This document shows positions 1 through 64,000 of a DNA stretch of 64,000 nucleotides, piece after piece; positions within the stretch are counted from its first letter, which is position 1; each line of letters begins with the position of its first letter. The notes under the pieces are model-generated. The model was given only the letters and a program-made list of their open reading frames with translations. It was not told where the DNA came from and made no database searches. Source of the stretch: Pteria penguin (taxonomy: Eukaryota; Mollusca; Bivalvia; Pterioida; Pteriidae); the NCBI GenBank assembly GCA_035048485.1, contig CM068592.1, positions 38,204,501-38,268,500 of the forward strand, written 5' to 3'. The position numbers and the translations under genes are program-made.

Positions 1-380
1 TCTTATTTTATGCATTGTGCCAGCGTCAGTCGCCACGTTGTTACGGATACTTAATCTATTAATAAAATAAAACATAGACTGAAGGGCGAATGTACTGAAA
101 ACAAAATAGAACATAGACTGAAAGGCGAATGAACTGCACTGAAAATAAAAAGTCTTCAAGGAAGGGATGCGAACTCAAAATAGAATTATTAAAACATTAG
201 GTAATTGATACGCAGTCATATCTTTTATTTTTTTCCAATGAGGAAAATAAAATAAATTGACGTTGTGGAATAATGGCTTCGAAATGAGTTCATGTCTATC
301 AGCATGACATATGTAGAGATGCTTTAAACAGGGTATAAACAGTGGTACTTCTCTCGAATACGGAGAAACATAATGATCTC

Positions 381-523
381 AGTGGCCGATTTAGAGGGGA
401 TGGGGGGGGCGCCCCCTCCCCGTTTTGGTCACATATTTACTAGTAAACATCCAGATTTTGCACCAAAAATGGCTGATAACCATTTGCCCCCCTTCCCTTT
501 TCGGAAATCCTGGATCCGCCACT
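381..523. mobile_element. Small inverted-repeat (MITE-like) element
   Basis: The left end reads AGTGGCCGATTTAGAGGGGA. The right end, reverse-complemented, reads AGTGGCGGATCCAGGATTTC followed by a G-rich run, so the termini form an imperfect inverted repeat about 140 bp apart. The flanks GATCT and GATCC could be a mutated target duplication. It has no coding capacity. Related ends of the type GGCGGATCYAG recur at 31693 and 41085. The transposon superfamily cannot be assigned from this window. Confidence 0.55.
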
Positions 524-629
524 GGATCCGACGTGTGAAATAACGTTCACGTGGCATTACCAGAATACATTCGATGTATGATACACCGAAAAAAGTAAAT
601 AGAATTGTGATATACTTTTTTTCCCAATT

Positions 630-806
630 GAGCATGATGAAACCAATTTTATGCCAGACATGCTGCTTTTTGTCAGGATTTTCGTTATTACGTTAATGCT
701 AGCATTGTGACGTCACAGTAGAATGATGCAATTCTATACATCAAATTATCTCATATCTGTCATGGAATGAAATATAGGTTCAATTAGAAAAAAGGTCTAT
801 TAATTT
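630..806 (+). mobile_element. Dispersed non-autonomous element, copy A
   Basis: This stretch aligns over most of its length with the reverse complement of 62350-62578. Shared blocks include CCAGACATGCT, GTGACGTCA, and CATGGAATGAAATATA, followed by AAAAAAGGTCTATT at the end. A third relative is at 56234-56410. The copy at 62350 has both ends and shows the inverted termini; this copy has a poorer left end. No coding capacity. Confidence 0.6.
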
Positions 807-931
807 TAAATGTATCGTACTATGTACGGGAAATGGGTATATCTTTACAGGTCATATGCTACCGCCATGATATCGGGGCATACCCACGAGACGTCATCCC
901 CTGGGATAAACTTGATCTCGTTTAAGTACAT

Positions 932-995
932 GCATCAGGGTGATATTGTATACATCAGGGTGATATTATATACACTAGGGTGATATTACTGTAGG
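932..995. repeat. Short tandem repeat, three units of about 20 bp
   Basis: Three consecutive units of the form CATCAGGGTGATATTATATA with few differences. Too short and variable to have a likely function. Confidence 0.75.
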
Positions 996-1959
996 GAGAC
1001 CGCTCGATATCGGAATGATTTCCGTGGGATATTTATCAAATGCTTCTAATTATTGGCTAAGTGGATGTGCATTAATATTGGTATTACCAATGCTATTCGT
1101 GCGATACAATATCCAGAGATTATCTACACTTGTTTATATAAGGAAAATTGACCTTTTGACCTTAGATTTAATTCATCTTGTTGCCTTCTGTATATCTCAT
1201 GCAACGCTTGTATTATCTACTACCAGGAGCCTCTCTCTAACAAAGATTGTGGCAGCCTTACCAACATACGTGATTCAGAGGGGTCAAGCGGTCAATGTTT
1301 TCGCGTTAATTAACACTATGGTAGGGAATGTAACAAAAAGAGGACTTGCATATCGGTGTCACAAATACAGTACATAGAAACGGCCAAATACTTTAAGATA
1401 CACTAAAAAAGACGCAAAAGGTATAGCAATGTCGGCAGCATGAGCGCCGTTAGTTGTACGGTCAGTTTCAGTATTACTGCAGGACTAACGTTTTGGTTGG
1501 CAAATGATAACGTTTCCCCAAAAACATTTTGGACGTCATAATACAAAATTTTCTCTGACGTCATTTTGAACTGATGTGATTTTGTCGACCAAAACGTCAG
1601 TCTGGCAGTAATAGTGAAATGGTCTTTGCGAGCATCCCTTATCTCCCCAGCAACACCCGCCATTACATTTATACTGCAAGGGTTGACTTTTGACCTGATA
1701 ACTTCATTGTTCAATTTCTAAAAGTATTGTTTCATTATTTTTATTTTATCATTTTCATTGTTACATGGCTACTCGAAACTTTCAAAGAATTACTCGGAAC
1801 TTGATGACACAGAAAATTCTCCAATTAATCGACCAACCATGCGTTTTTGGCTACATATAAACAAGACACAAGCAGATACAATGCTGGCCCTCATTTACCA
1901 CATGATTATACCACCACTTTGTATTGTTCAAGCATCAGACCCGATTTGCAGATTGTGGT

Positions 1960-2106
1960 TTGTTGGTAGGTGTTTAACGTCGCTTTCAGCAATTTTTATA
2001 CATTGTATTTATATCGCGACATGGCAGCAATAAGTTACCAATCTCTTAAACTTAGTGGCGCAATCCGGGAATCGAACCCGGATAGTCTGCGCTGCATGCC
2101 GAGAGC
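1960..2106 (-). mobile_element. tRNA-derived SINE, decayed copy
   Basis: Same family as the intact copies at 9878-10046 and 54571-54738. Shared parts are the CGCGACATGG and ACGTCGCTTTCA body segments, the TTAGTGGCGCAA segment and the GGGAATCGAACCCGG block, which is the reverse complement of an RNA polymerase III B box. The tRNA-like head is truncated and diverged after the B box, and no target duplication was found. An older insertion than the others. Confidence 0.75.
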
Positions 2107-2844
2107 TGCATATTGTGACACGTGGGTAAAAATGAACTTCTAGAATACTGATTCATCATCACCAGCTATTTAGTAATCAAATATAACGAGGTGAAATACA
2201 AATACAATCGTCAATCATTGGAACTATATTTTGTATTGTTATTTTCATTCCATTCATGTATCAGTAATAACACATTACCAGTAAATTAAACAGCTGGGCT
2301 ATGTTGTACTGTAATATGCTGCTCCGTGGAAAGATGATGGCATCAGTACAAGTGATATCATCTCTTCTATTAAGTTATTGTGGCGTGTGGTTTTTACGGC
2401 ATAACAATTGAATTTCTCATATACCAACTCTGGCGCTAGTCGTAACTTTTATTACATCGGAGGAGTAAGTTAGCGTTAATTCAATGATGTTGTTTTTCAT
2501 GAATGAACGAAGCTGTAGTTTTACGTTGTATTATTTTGATAAGAGTTAGCCAGAGAGAAACAACACACAGACGTATATAAAGACATCTAGTTACTGGAAA
2601 AGGTGTTTCCCTCATGTTTCCTGAAGCATCAGGCACATATTGGCATCATAGAAATGTTTTAAATGCAATATAACGATACATCAAGCATTTCTTTATAAAC
2701 AAGGGAGAGAAGATGGGTTTCTATTTATTACATTCTTCAAATCATGTAACACTTATCTTCGCTGCAGTGTAGAAGCCACATTATCTTGTGTGCACAGTGT
2801 GTCAGTGTTGAGCTACTCGTATCGTCTGTTTATGGATTGGGTTT

Positions 2845-2925
2845 TCACGACAGTTGTGGCTCACCAAACAGGAGGTAATGACTTCTTCTCGGGCACCTGA
2901 TCACCCCTCTGATCTCTATTAATGT
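2845..2925 (+). repeat. Single copy of the GGAGACGCTTACTC repeat family
   Basis: Contains a diverged version of the monomer that is tandemly repeated at 60066-60690: GTGGCTCACCAAACAGGAGG, then CTTCTCGGGCACCTGATC. It stands alone here. Other single copies are at 28965, 31253, 34170 (reverse) and 63245 (reverse). Confidence 0.5.
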
Positions 2926-4014
2926 CACCTAAGGGGGCTGTGAGTGTCACCGTGAAACAGCACCAACTACAAGGATATTTGACTTTCTTGTTAAATTGGT
3001 TTGATATAAGGGTCTGAAAAAGCCGACCGACTGCCTTAATTAGCAGTGGTTGGATCCGCCACTGATTAGTATGGTCTGTGACGCTCCATATAGATACCTG
3101 GACAGTTATCTTATAACATCGTGTATGTGTTTTTACAAAAAGTGACATCAGTGTTTGTATGAAATTCGTAATAAACAGATATTAAGGTACTAATGTTTGA
3201 ATGTTTCATTTCCTTAAATTCCGTATTAATCATAGTCATCGAGATTGGGAATGAGACGTGTTGGTCGTATATGTGTAATAAACATACATAAAATTAGAGA
3301 AAAGTAAATATAGACATTCAGGTTGATAAGGGTCAGAATGAGTTGTTACAATTCGATTCTTTGAAAACGCACTACTTTGTATCAAATTTCAGGAAAGTTT
3401 GTCAGACATGAGAAAACCGATTTTATAATAATGTCTGTAAGGATGCTATATTTGGACGAACACCAGGTGTTGCTATATTTTTCACACAAAGGTGAACGTA
3501 TATCATTCTTCACACATTGATATTAAAAATTTTCGATAGGATTTATAAAGCCATGTTCTAATGTATCGAGAACGTGTTTTCTTGTAATGGACATTTTATT
3601 CATCCTAGTGTAATACTTGCATAAATAAAAAAGGTTAATTACATTTATTTAAATGATGTGCATATTGTGTAATAGTCAGAAATTTGTTTAAAATGTCGTC
3701 TAGATTTTATTTTTAGATAGATATTTAAGATAAATTAACACGAGCACATGTTGTAAGAGAATACAGGGATATACACATACTAAATCGCGATACAAAGTTT
3801 ATACGAACGATGAGTGTGACAGCAGACTTGAATGTGTTGTATATATACCGTATATATGCGATAAGTATAGCACCATTATATAGTCGATCTCACGATAATG
3901 ATTGGCTCGTTGATTGATTCTCAGTGCTTTTTTCCATATTTACAGGTCTCTTGTGACGGAGTCAATTCGAGCGAATTTTATGCCCAAACCGGAAACAATT
4001 CAATCAAATTGATG

Positions 4015-4021
4015 TATAAAA
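4015..4021 (+). promoter_or_regulatory. Possible TATA box of the receptor gene
   Basis: TATAAAA lies about 109 bp upstream of the proposed start codon at 4124, which would put a transcription start near 4045 and give an 80-base leader. An in-frame TGA at 4040-4042 closes the reading frame upstream. The motif is common by chance in AT-rich DNA, so this is only a candidate. Confidence 0.25.
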
Positions 4022-4123
4022 CGCAGAAATAACTAGTAATGAAAAACTGATGAGTGCATTGAAATTGTATGGAATATAAAAGAGCTTTATAAGACATTGA
4101 TTGCTTGTAAAAGTATTGCAATA

Positions 4124-57214
<53,091 letters not shown>

Positions 57215-58021
57215 TTTATGTCTTGCGTATTATACATCTGGGTGTAAATTTCTGTTCCAAGTAAACCTGATGGATTAGCCGAAAGTGATCTCGCTTTACC
57301 AAGTACTAAGATTCATTTAAAAGTTCAGCATGATATTCGTTTAATTTGGATAATTAAGTTTATATGGCAGAAATGTTTCTGTTTGGCTGAGGATGAAATA
57401 CGGCGTAGATTTGTACATATGTTGCCGTTTTGTAAAGCGGGGTTCGGAATGTATTCCTACTTTTATATATACTTCATGTGTGTGGAAATGGTGGACCAAA
57501 GTTTGAATCCACACTATATATATATACATAGTGTGATATTTATGTTCTCTCCAGCACGTGACCGAAAGATGTTTATGTTCATATTAATCATGATGACAAT
57601 TTCTTATGTACATGTATACATCTTCTGTGAAATGATGTTTATCTTTTAAGCAGCGGATCAGATTTTTTTTGCGTAATCATTTATTTTGTGCTTGAATTCT
57701 CCTTGATTTCACATTTTATACATACACAGTAACGCTAGAAAATTTGAGTTGATAATTGTATTACCGGTGTTTTCTGAGCATTTTATTATGTTATTTGTTG
57801 ATTAGAAATACATGTAACTTTGTGTGGGAGAAAGAATATAGAACTTGTGTCCTTTTTCGTCGAACATGGAAACTCCGGTCACAGACCGACGCTTTCTGTC
57901 AGTCTGTCGGTTTCTCTGTCATTATTTTGGAAGTTAGTCTCTTAATTTTAGCGGTATCTCAAAATAAGTAAATGATACGGATATCATGTTTTGTGTTTAT
58001 TAGGACATCACAGAGCAGCAC

Positions 58022-58195
58022 TTTTCATTTGGGGTACACTTAGCTGGATGTTATGTAAAGTGACTTTCATTTGGGGTACACTTAGCTGAATGTGATGATT
58101 AAGTGACTTTAATTTGAGGTACACTTAGCTGAATGTGATGATTAAGTGACTTTCATTTGAGGTACACTTAGCTGAATGTGATGATTAAGTGACTT
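58022..58195. repeat. 43-bp tandem repeat, four units
   Basis: Units of CACTTAGCTGAATGTGATGA TTAAGTGACTTTCATTTGAG GTA, the last ones nearly identical. If the 3' UTR assignment is right, it would be transcribed. Confidence 0.93.
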
Positions 58196-58603
58196 TTATT
58201 GCAATTTTGTAATCTTTCGAAAGCTGATTTGTAATTGTCAATACCTTGCCATATGTTACATACGAGAAATCATATGGGTAAAACCTTGTGGGAATTTGTA
58301 CCGATATAAGTTTATTGTTAATGATTTACGTGTAAAATATGTTTCATTTACATAAAAAGGAAATCAGCAGAACTTTGAAAGTTCGCCTTGTTTTTATAAC
58401 CCGGGCCATGAGATTGCTGCCATATATTTGATTTTCTGTTATCAAGAATGTATATAGATCAGAAATGTTTATGGATAAATTGAACTTTTTATTTTAAACT
58501 ATATACAGTCGTCATTTGTTTCTTAAATGCAATCTCTATAAACTACTTTTAATGATGGTCCCTAATTTAACAGAGGGGAGAAGCAATAGTGGGCTCCTGT
58601 ACA

Positions 58604-58703
58604 GATCTTTGTCTCACCCAGCCACTAAATCTATGTATACACCGTCTGGTGTTGATCTTTGTCTCACTCAGCCACTAAGTCTATGTATACACCGTCTGGT
58701 GTT
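58604..58703. repeat. 50-bp direct duplication
   Basis: Two adjacent 50-base copies (58604-58653 and 58654-58703) with two differences, containing CAGCCACTAA and ACACCGTCTGGTGTT. The second ends nine bases before the AATAAA at 58712. Confidence 0.95.
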
Positions 58704-58711
58704 ATGATATA

Positions 58712-58717
58712 AATAAA
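58712..58717 (+). terminator. Candidate polyadenylation signal
   Basis: AATAAA, the first one found after the receptor stop codon. A GT-rich element is not obvious downstream. Confidence 0.4.
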
Positions 58718-58740
58718 GTAACTTATCTATATTTGGTACA

Positions 58741-60065
58741 TTAAGCTGTCAAAGTAATTCCTCTGTTAGTGACAAAATTTCTATGTCCATGAGAGTTGTA
58801 TATATTGTTTACAAATGTAAGCCATCTTGGAAAGACGAGCAGCTACAGTCGTTTATGTAGGTCCCTTTCCTTGTACATATAGGCTATCTCATAGATAGGG
58901 TGCCAAAATGTATAGGTCATATAACTTACTATATAGGTCAACTCTGTATCTGTATAAAATCCCTTGAAAGACCCTTGTAAAAAACTGTATATAGTAATTT
59001 AATATAGGTCATATTTATGCTGGATGTGTGCTCGGGTGTGTAACCTGTTTGGTAACGCAATGAATTCATCTTTCTATTTATGATGTGTTTATAATTGTCA
59101 TATTTTTGTATAGACAACTCGAGTATATAGACTATCTACAGCTGTCGACATGCCGATACACTGTCTACCGGATTGCTGCTTCTCGGGCTCTCCCAGCAAG
59201 CTCGTATTTAGTATCGTGGATGCATAAAATGAAATTAAATGGTAAAGAATATTACAAAATGGTTGATTTCTATGGGATAAAATATATAGAAAAATAAGAA
59301 AATTTTTCACAATTCATGACATATATAGAAGAAAACAAAAAACCTATATCGCAAATTAAATCGATGCATTTGAGCGTCGCCAAAGTGGTTTTTGTCGTAA
59401 TAGATTCGAGGTTTTTTGACCGAAGTTGTCGAAAAGATCAGTAATCTGTTTTGTAATGTGCTTTATATATGTATAGCATTAGCGTTCAAGCATTTATTGG
59501 TGCAAGATAATATTTGAGTCATGACATTATATGGCAATATAGACGTTGACAATTTCTCACAGGTTGTTTTTATCATTGTTTTTTATTTGTTTGTTTGCTC
59601 GTTAATGTTATTTTAATACATATAAGAATTTAGAAACTTCAATGACCTATTTTATTTTGTCACATGCGTTATTTAGATATATATATTACAAATATTGTTG
59701 ATAGAAACCAGTAAATAGAAAATTCTAATAATCTTTTTTCCTGGCAAGCTCCACTAGTTTTCTCCTTATATCGAGGAACACTTTTTATCTATATATTTTA
59801 CAACATAGTGTGGCTTCCCACATAAAGTTGTTGATTTTGCGGTATTGATATGAAGGTTTGCGTACTTGTTATAACCATACGGTATACGTTACAAACCAAT
59901 ACATGAAGTTAAAATTTCTGCAAGTGTTGTCTTTATTTTTTATATATATTTTAATTTAAAAATTACAAAATTTCACAAAGTAATTTCTCCTACATGGTAT
60001 ATATGATGTAGATACATTTTCCCAGTTTTGAAATATTCTGGCTTTGTTTGTATATTTGGGCATTG
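58741..60065. other. Downstream flank, nothing recognised
   Basis: AT-rich, without repeats of note and without a supportable open frame. Short frames near 59085-59310 on both strands have no recognisable content. Confidence 0.6.
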
Positions 60066-60690
60066 ATAGTAGGTATGGCGATTCAAACATGAGATGCTTA
60101 CTCTTCCCGAGACCTAGTCTCGCCTCGTATGTCCAGGGATGTGGCTAGCCTTACAGGAGACGCTTACTCTTCCCGGGCACCTGGTCTCTCCTCGTATGTC
60201 CATAGGTGTGGCTAGCCTTACAGGAGACGCTTAATTTTCCCGGGCACTTAGGCTCACCTCGTATCTTCATGGGTGTGGCTAGTCTTGAAAGAGACGCCTA
60301 CTCTTCCCGGACGCTTAGGCTCACCTGGTATCTTAATGGGTGTGGCTAGCCTCAAAGGAGACGCTTACTTTTTCCGGGCACATGGTTTTACTTCGTTTCT
60401 CACTGGGTGTGGCTAACCTTATATGAAACGCTTATTCTTGCGGGGCACCTAGTCCCACCTTGTATCTCCAGGGGTGTGGCTAACCTTACAGGAGACGCTT
60501 ACTCCTCGCACACCTGGTTTTACCTCGTTTCTCACTGGGTGTGGCTAACCTTATAGGAAATGCTTACTCTTGCCGGGCGCCTAGTCCCATCTTGTATCTC
60601 CAGGGGTGTGGCTAACCTTACAGGAGACGCTTACTCTTCCAGGGCATCTGGCTTGACTTCGTATATCCAGGGGTCCATTAATGTCCACCG
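60066..60690 (+). repeat. About 65-bp minisatellite, nine units (GGAGACGCTTACTC family)
   Basis: Units read GTGTGGCTAGCCTTACAGGA GACGCTTACTCTTCCCGGGC ACCTGGTCTCACCTCGTATC TCCAGG. The same monomer occurs singly at 2845, 28965, 31253, 34170 (reverse) and 63245 (reverse). A 111-codon frame at 60560-60895 begins inside the array and is not supported as a gene. Confidence 0.93.
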
Positions 60691-60899
60691 ATTTATATTG
60701 TCGCGATTGCCACATTCAGATAACACAAGCTACTTTCATTTACAAATGACGTTGGATTCGGCTTGCAAATGGCGACCATGGTCGTGCATCGGAGAACTAA
60801 TGTCAAAGAGATCGACAGTGGCCTGCCAAATTTGTGGAGGTGGGAATGGGAAAAGAGTCGGGTTAGTGGGGGGAGCTTATTTCGAAATATATTAGAAAA

Positions 60900-62340
60900 T
60901 TAAACATAAAGGGGTCACCTTGTGCAATTTATGTAACAAACGTATAAGCTAAGAGGTCCAGGGGTGGAAAATCAAAGACTTGAAAAGGATAAAAACAAAA
61001 ACAAACTTAGCATAAATCAAAGGGCTGTGGAATCGAAAGGGAAAGAAGCAATTGCCAAACCTGCAAAAAAAGTAAGCTAGACCTAATCACAACAAATACA
61101 CATATGCAAATTCGTTGAAGAAATCTCAGTAATCTAAGCCTTGTTTGTTGTAGAATGCAGCTAAATTGTTCTCAAAAAAAGAAAATATTCCCTTAAATAT
61201 GATGTTTTCATGGTAATTAAATGTGCCTGGAAATGTTTAGAATGCAGGATTTTGCACTATTTACCCCAAAGCTTAAAGGGGGCCTAGGCGGCCCCCAGAC
61301 CCCCGGCCTAATGCGCATATTTCGCATTTCAGCTTTTTATATCACATGCCAAAATTATGTCTGAACAAAGCAACTACTTTCAAACTTCAATGCAATTCGT
61401 GCGAAACGCACCGACCACCTTAGTAAAATGCGACAGATGTGTAATAAGACATCGACTATCTTAAGACTTCTTGCAACACAAATGTATAATAACACACTGA
61501 CTACCTTAAGACTATTTAACACAAGTATATAATAACACACTTAGTACCTTCAAACTAATGCCTGATAATCTTAAAATTATTTCCCTGGATTTTGAAAACA
61601 TATATCAAGTAGTAATATACATGTATATTATATATCAAGTATCGATTCTGAAAGAAGCCTCATGCATTTTGTTTGTAATTTCATTGTATCTTGAGACCCC
61701 ATCATTGATTATCTTTTTCATGGAGGGCGAAAGTCGCGAAATACACGGAGATATATTTCATAATATACGAATATGCGTGGAGTATAATTATATAATATAT
61801 TATTGTTATTCAGTTTATAGATTACTGCGCTTTTCATATCATGCACATCTTTGAATATGATAAACTATTATATTAATTCATTTGTCTATTGTGTGTCTTG
61901 AAATTGAATAATTATGGGTTTTTTTCCTGAATAAATGTTATTTTATCTATACATCAGTTTATTTGTCAATATTAATATTAATATTAATGCTGGAATTTCA
62001 GTGATTTCTAACTTGCAAATTCAGTACTTCTTCAACATGGTGCTTTGCACATTATCAAAGTTCGTTGACCGATTAATACTCAGTGCAAATGTGTGGCTGT
62101 CAATAGCAGAGTGGACTACAGTACAGCAGTAGAACTTTCTAAACCTTACACCTTGTCCAGTCGAGATGCTTCCGTCAGTTGCTGAAGGTTGGTGATTTCT
62201 ATGGCGTTCTGGTTTCTTCTGACCATTTAAACATTACATATGTAAGCCACGAATCAACAACACGTGACAAAACCTAGTCAGGCAAATAATGGAGAAAAAT
62301 GAAATTAAAAGAAACACAGTAATGACGTCACAAAAATATG
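60900..62340. other. Downstream flank, nothing recognised
   Basis: No exon-like motif found. 61355-61530 has a degenerate repetition of CAAACTT/AAGACTTCTT..ACACAAGTATATAATAACACAC, a weak three-unit pattern. Open frames at 61558-61854 and 61935-62132 have no recognisable content. Confidence 0.55.
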
Positions 62341-62349
62341 CGATTACAT

Positions 62350-62578
62350 TGCAATAGGCCTTTTGCCTATTGATCTTATATTTCATTCCATGCCAGCCAT
62401 ACGATAATTTGCCGTAAAATTTTGCGTCATTGTACTCTGATGCTATTATGCTACTCTGACGTCACTATGCTACCATTAATGTCATGATGGAAATCCCGGC
62501 AAAAAGTAGCATGTCTGGTATAAAGCCCCTTACGCCATGTTTACTCGAAAAAAAGGTCTATTGGTAATCTTCGTCATA
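62350..62578 (-). mobile_element. Dispersed non-autonomous element, copy B (best preserved)
   Basis: Ends CAATAGGCCTTTTGCC and AAAAAAAGGTCTATTGG are imperfect inverted repeats about 230 bp apart. Its reverse complement aligns with copy A at 630-806 over the whole interior (CCAGACATGCTACTTTTTGC, CATAGTGACGTCA, CATGGAATGAAATATA). No coding capacity. Confidence 0.75.
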
Positions 62579-62983
62579 CAGAGTTACATTGTATTTCCTA
62601 TTTGTGAGGACATGGATGTGTCACTTCATTTCCCTTAATTTTGAATCGGTTTCCATCGAACCGGCTTACGGCACAATCATTATATGTCAGATTCCTGCCC
62701 AAAGGGCAGATAACTCTATTGCGACAAAATGACTATGTGGACGGTCAGTAGGCCTTTCCGCTTAATTTTACAAAACAAAATCTGAGAACAGCTGGGAACT
62801 GTCAGTTATATAGAAATAATTCAGAACCAAACGTTCTTATTGGTCGCGAAAGTAAACACCATAACAATTACTAGTATAATCACGTAGAAAGTAAAGAAAA
62901 AGGCGGGAAATGCTACTTAAATGCTTTAATGGAGTAAGTGAACAATGCAGTTCGGCACATAACATCATTATTAATTGATGAAC

Positions 62984-63096
62984 GGTTGATTGGTGTTTTA
63001 TGTTGTTTTCAACAAACAGTGACACAAGTCATGAATCGAATCAAGATCGTCTGCACAGCAAGCCAAGCCCTTACCTACAACACCAAGTCTGTCCAT
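62984..63096 (-). mobile_element. Decayed SINE of the 9878 family
   Basis: GATTGGTGTTTTATGTTGTTTTCAACAA, then a shortened body and AGCAAGCCAAGCCCTTACC..ACACCAAGTCTGTCC, which is the reverse complement of the head and A-box region. It is much diverged and internally deleted. Confidence 0.65.
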
Positions 63097-63244
63097 TGAT
63101 TGATTGAATCTGATCTTAATTTGTCGATGTAGTTCAAATCCCCATTCATTTTCCTTTGACAGTTAATCAAACAAAATTGTCCTCTGTCTACTCAGGCACA
63201 ACGACGGTCAACGTTCCATGGTAGATATTTACGAACCCTTCAAA

Positions 63245-63315
63245 TCAAAGGGAGACCATGTGCCTGGAGTAGTAGGCGTCTCCTATTGCCAAGCCATACC
63301 CGACATGGATGACCA
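63245..63315 (-). repeat. Single copy of the GGAGACGCTTACTC family, reverse
   Basis: On the minus strand: GGTATGGCTTGGCAATAGGA GACGCCTACTACTCCAGGCA CATGG, matching the monomer of the 60-kb array. Confidence 0.65.
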
Positions 63316-63419
63316 AAATATACAGGAGACAAAAACAGTTGAAAATGCATAGAAAACATCTATGTGGACATTGTACGGAAAGTGCCATCAAAACAAAGAT
63401 ATAAGAACATTGTGTAGAA

Positions 63420-63875
63420 AGTTTCATAGCCACACAACATCTGGTCAGGGGTATAAAATAAATAACACTGTAAAAAAAGGGTCACAGCCACACAGCATTT
63501 GGACGGGAATATAATAACACTGTGTATAAAATGTCATATCCACACACACAATATTAGAACATGGGTACTATAATAATGCTTAGAAAGTGACACAGCCACA
63601 CACCGTCTGGACGGGAGTGTATAGAAAGTGACACAGCCACACAACATCTGGACGGGAGTGTATAGAAAGTGCCACAGCCACACAACATCTGGACGGGAGT
63701 GTATAGAAAGTGTCACAGCCACACAACATCTGGACGGGAGTGTATAGAAAGTGCCACAGCCACACAACATCTGGACGAGAGTGTATAGAAAGTGCCACAG
63801 CCACACACCTGGACGGGAGTGTATAGAAAGTGCCACAGCCACACACCTGGACGGGAGTGTATAGCTAGTGTCACA
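63420..63875. repeat. 41-bp minisatellite
   Basis: Degenerate units from 63420, then about seven regular units from 63590: GTGCCACAGCCACACAACAT CTGGACGGGAGTGTATAGAA A. Two units at 63790-63870 share a short deletion (CACACACCTGG). Minus-strand frames are by-products. Confidence 0.95.
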
Positions 63876-64000
63876 GTCACAATATCAGAATAAGTGTTTT
63901 ATAATACTTAAAATGTAGAGATGATGGATAAATCCAAAGCACAAGTCCAAAAATCATAAAACCAGAGGACATACAAAATCAGTGAAAATGAAAAACAAAT

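Larger units (their letters stand above)
1..4014. other. Upstream flank without a recognisable gene
   Basis: No coding region could be supported here. The longest open frames (for example 1015-1377 + and 1403-1714 -) have no recognisable domain, no splice partners and no codon-level pattern. Apart from the small repeats listed separately (381-523, 630-806, 932-995, 1960-2106, 2845-2925) it is unremarkable AT-rich DNA. It may hold the promoter or an unseen 5' exon of the receptor gene that starts at 4124. Confidence 0.6.
57215..58740 (+). other. Probable 3' UTR of the receptor gene
   Basis: No other coding exon follows. The first canonical AATAAA that I found after the stop codon is at 58712-58717, which would give a 3' UTR of about 1.5 kb. 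It contains two small tandem repeats (58022-58195 and 58604-58703). The true end is unproven. Confidence 0.45.

Noticed and set aside
1015..1377. A 120-codon plus-strand frame upstream of the receptor
   Set aside because: Considered as a 5' exon with a signal peptide. It has no clear leader followed by a usable donor and no frame connection to exon 1.

Overview
The window is AT-rich animal DNA, most likely from a bivalve or other lophotrochozoan mollusc. That is an inference from the gene type, the GT-AG introns, the dense microsatellites and minisatellites, and the many small tRNA-derived SINEs and inverted-repeat elements. Only one gene could be supported. It lies on the + strand and spans almost the whole window.

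The gene is a class B1 (secretin-family) G-protein-coupled receptor. It was assembled by eye from 12 exons between 4124 and 57214. All splice phases agree and the product is 412 residues. The order is: extracellular hormone-binding domain with six cysteines (exons 1-3), TM1 (exon 4), TM2 (exon 5), TM3 and the start of TM4 (exon 6), the rest of TM4 (exon 7), second extracellular loop and TM5 (exons 8-9), TM6 and the third loop (exon 10), a 42-bp TM7 exon (exon 11) and the cytoplasmic tail (exon 12). The motifs point to the calcitonin/CGRP/DH31 receptor branch. Two features are unusual: no signal peptide is visible at the N-terminus, and the exon 11 donor is weak and leads into an open frame that would give a different tail.

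Layout: 1-4100 is upstream DNA with small repeats and a possible TATA box. 4233-33124 is a 28.9-kb first intron that holds most of the minisatellites, a dead LINE end and several inverted-repeat elements. 33125-37459 holds exons 2-5, with a 1.65-kb element bounded by inverted repeats in intron 4. 37460-46817 is intron 5, with a 2.3-kb 26-bp minisatellite and what looks like a decayed copy of the start of exon 6. 46818-57214 holds exons 6-12. 57215 to about 58740 is probable 3' UTR, and the rest is repeat-rich flank.

Repeats dominate the non-coding DNA. About fifteen minisatellite arrays together cover roughly 10-11 kb (my sum of array spans). Three copies of one SINE family have perfect 11-14-bp target-site duplications. 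Several repeat families recur at distant places in the window, so their relationships can be read internally. I found no clearly new biological system. The best leads are the receptor's N-terminus and alternative tail, the exon-6-like relic, the 1.65-kb element, and a repeat family present both as dispersed single copies and as a tandem array.
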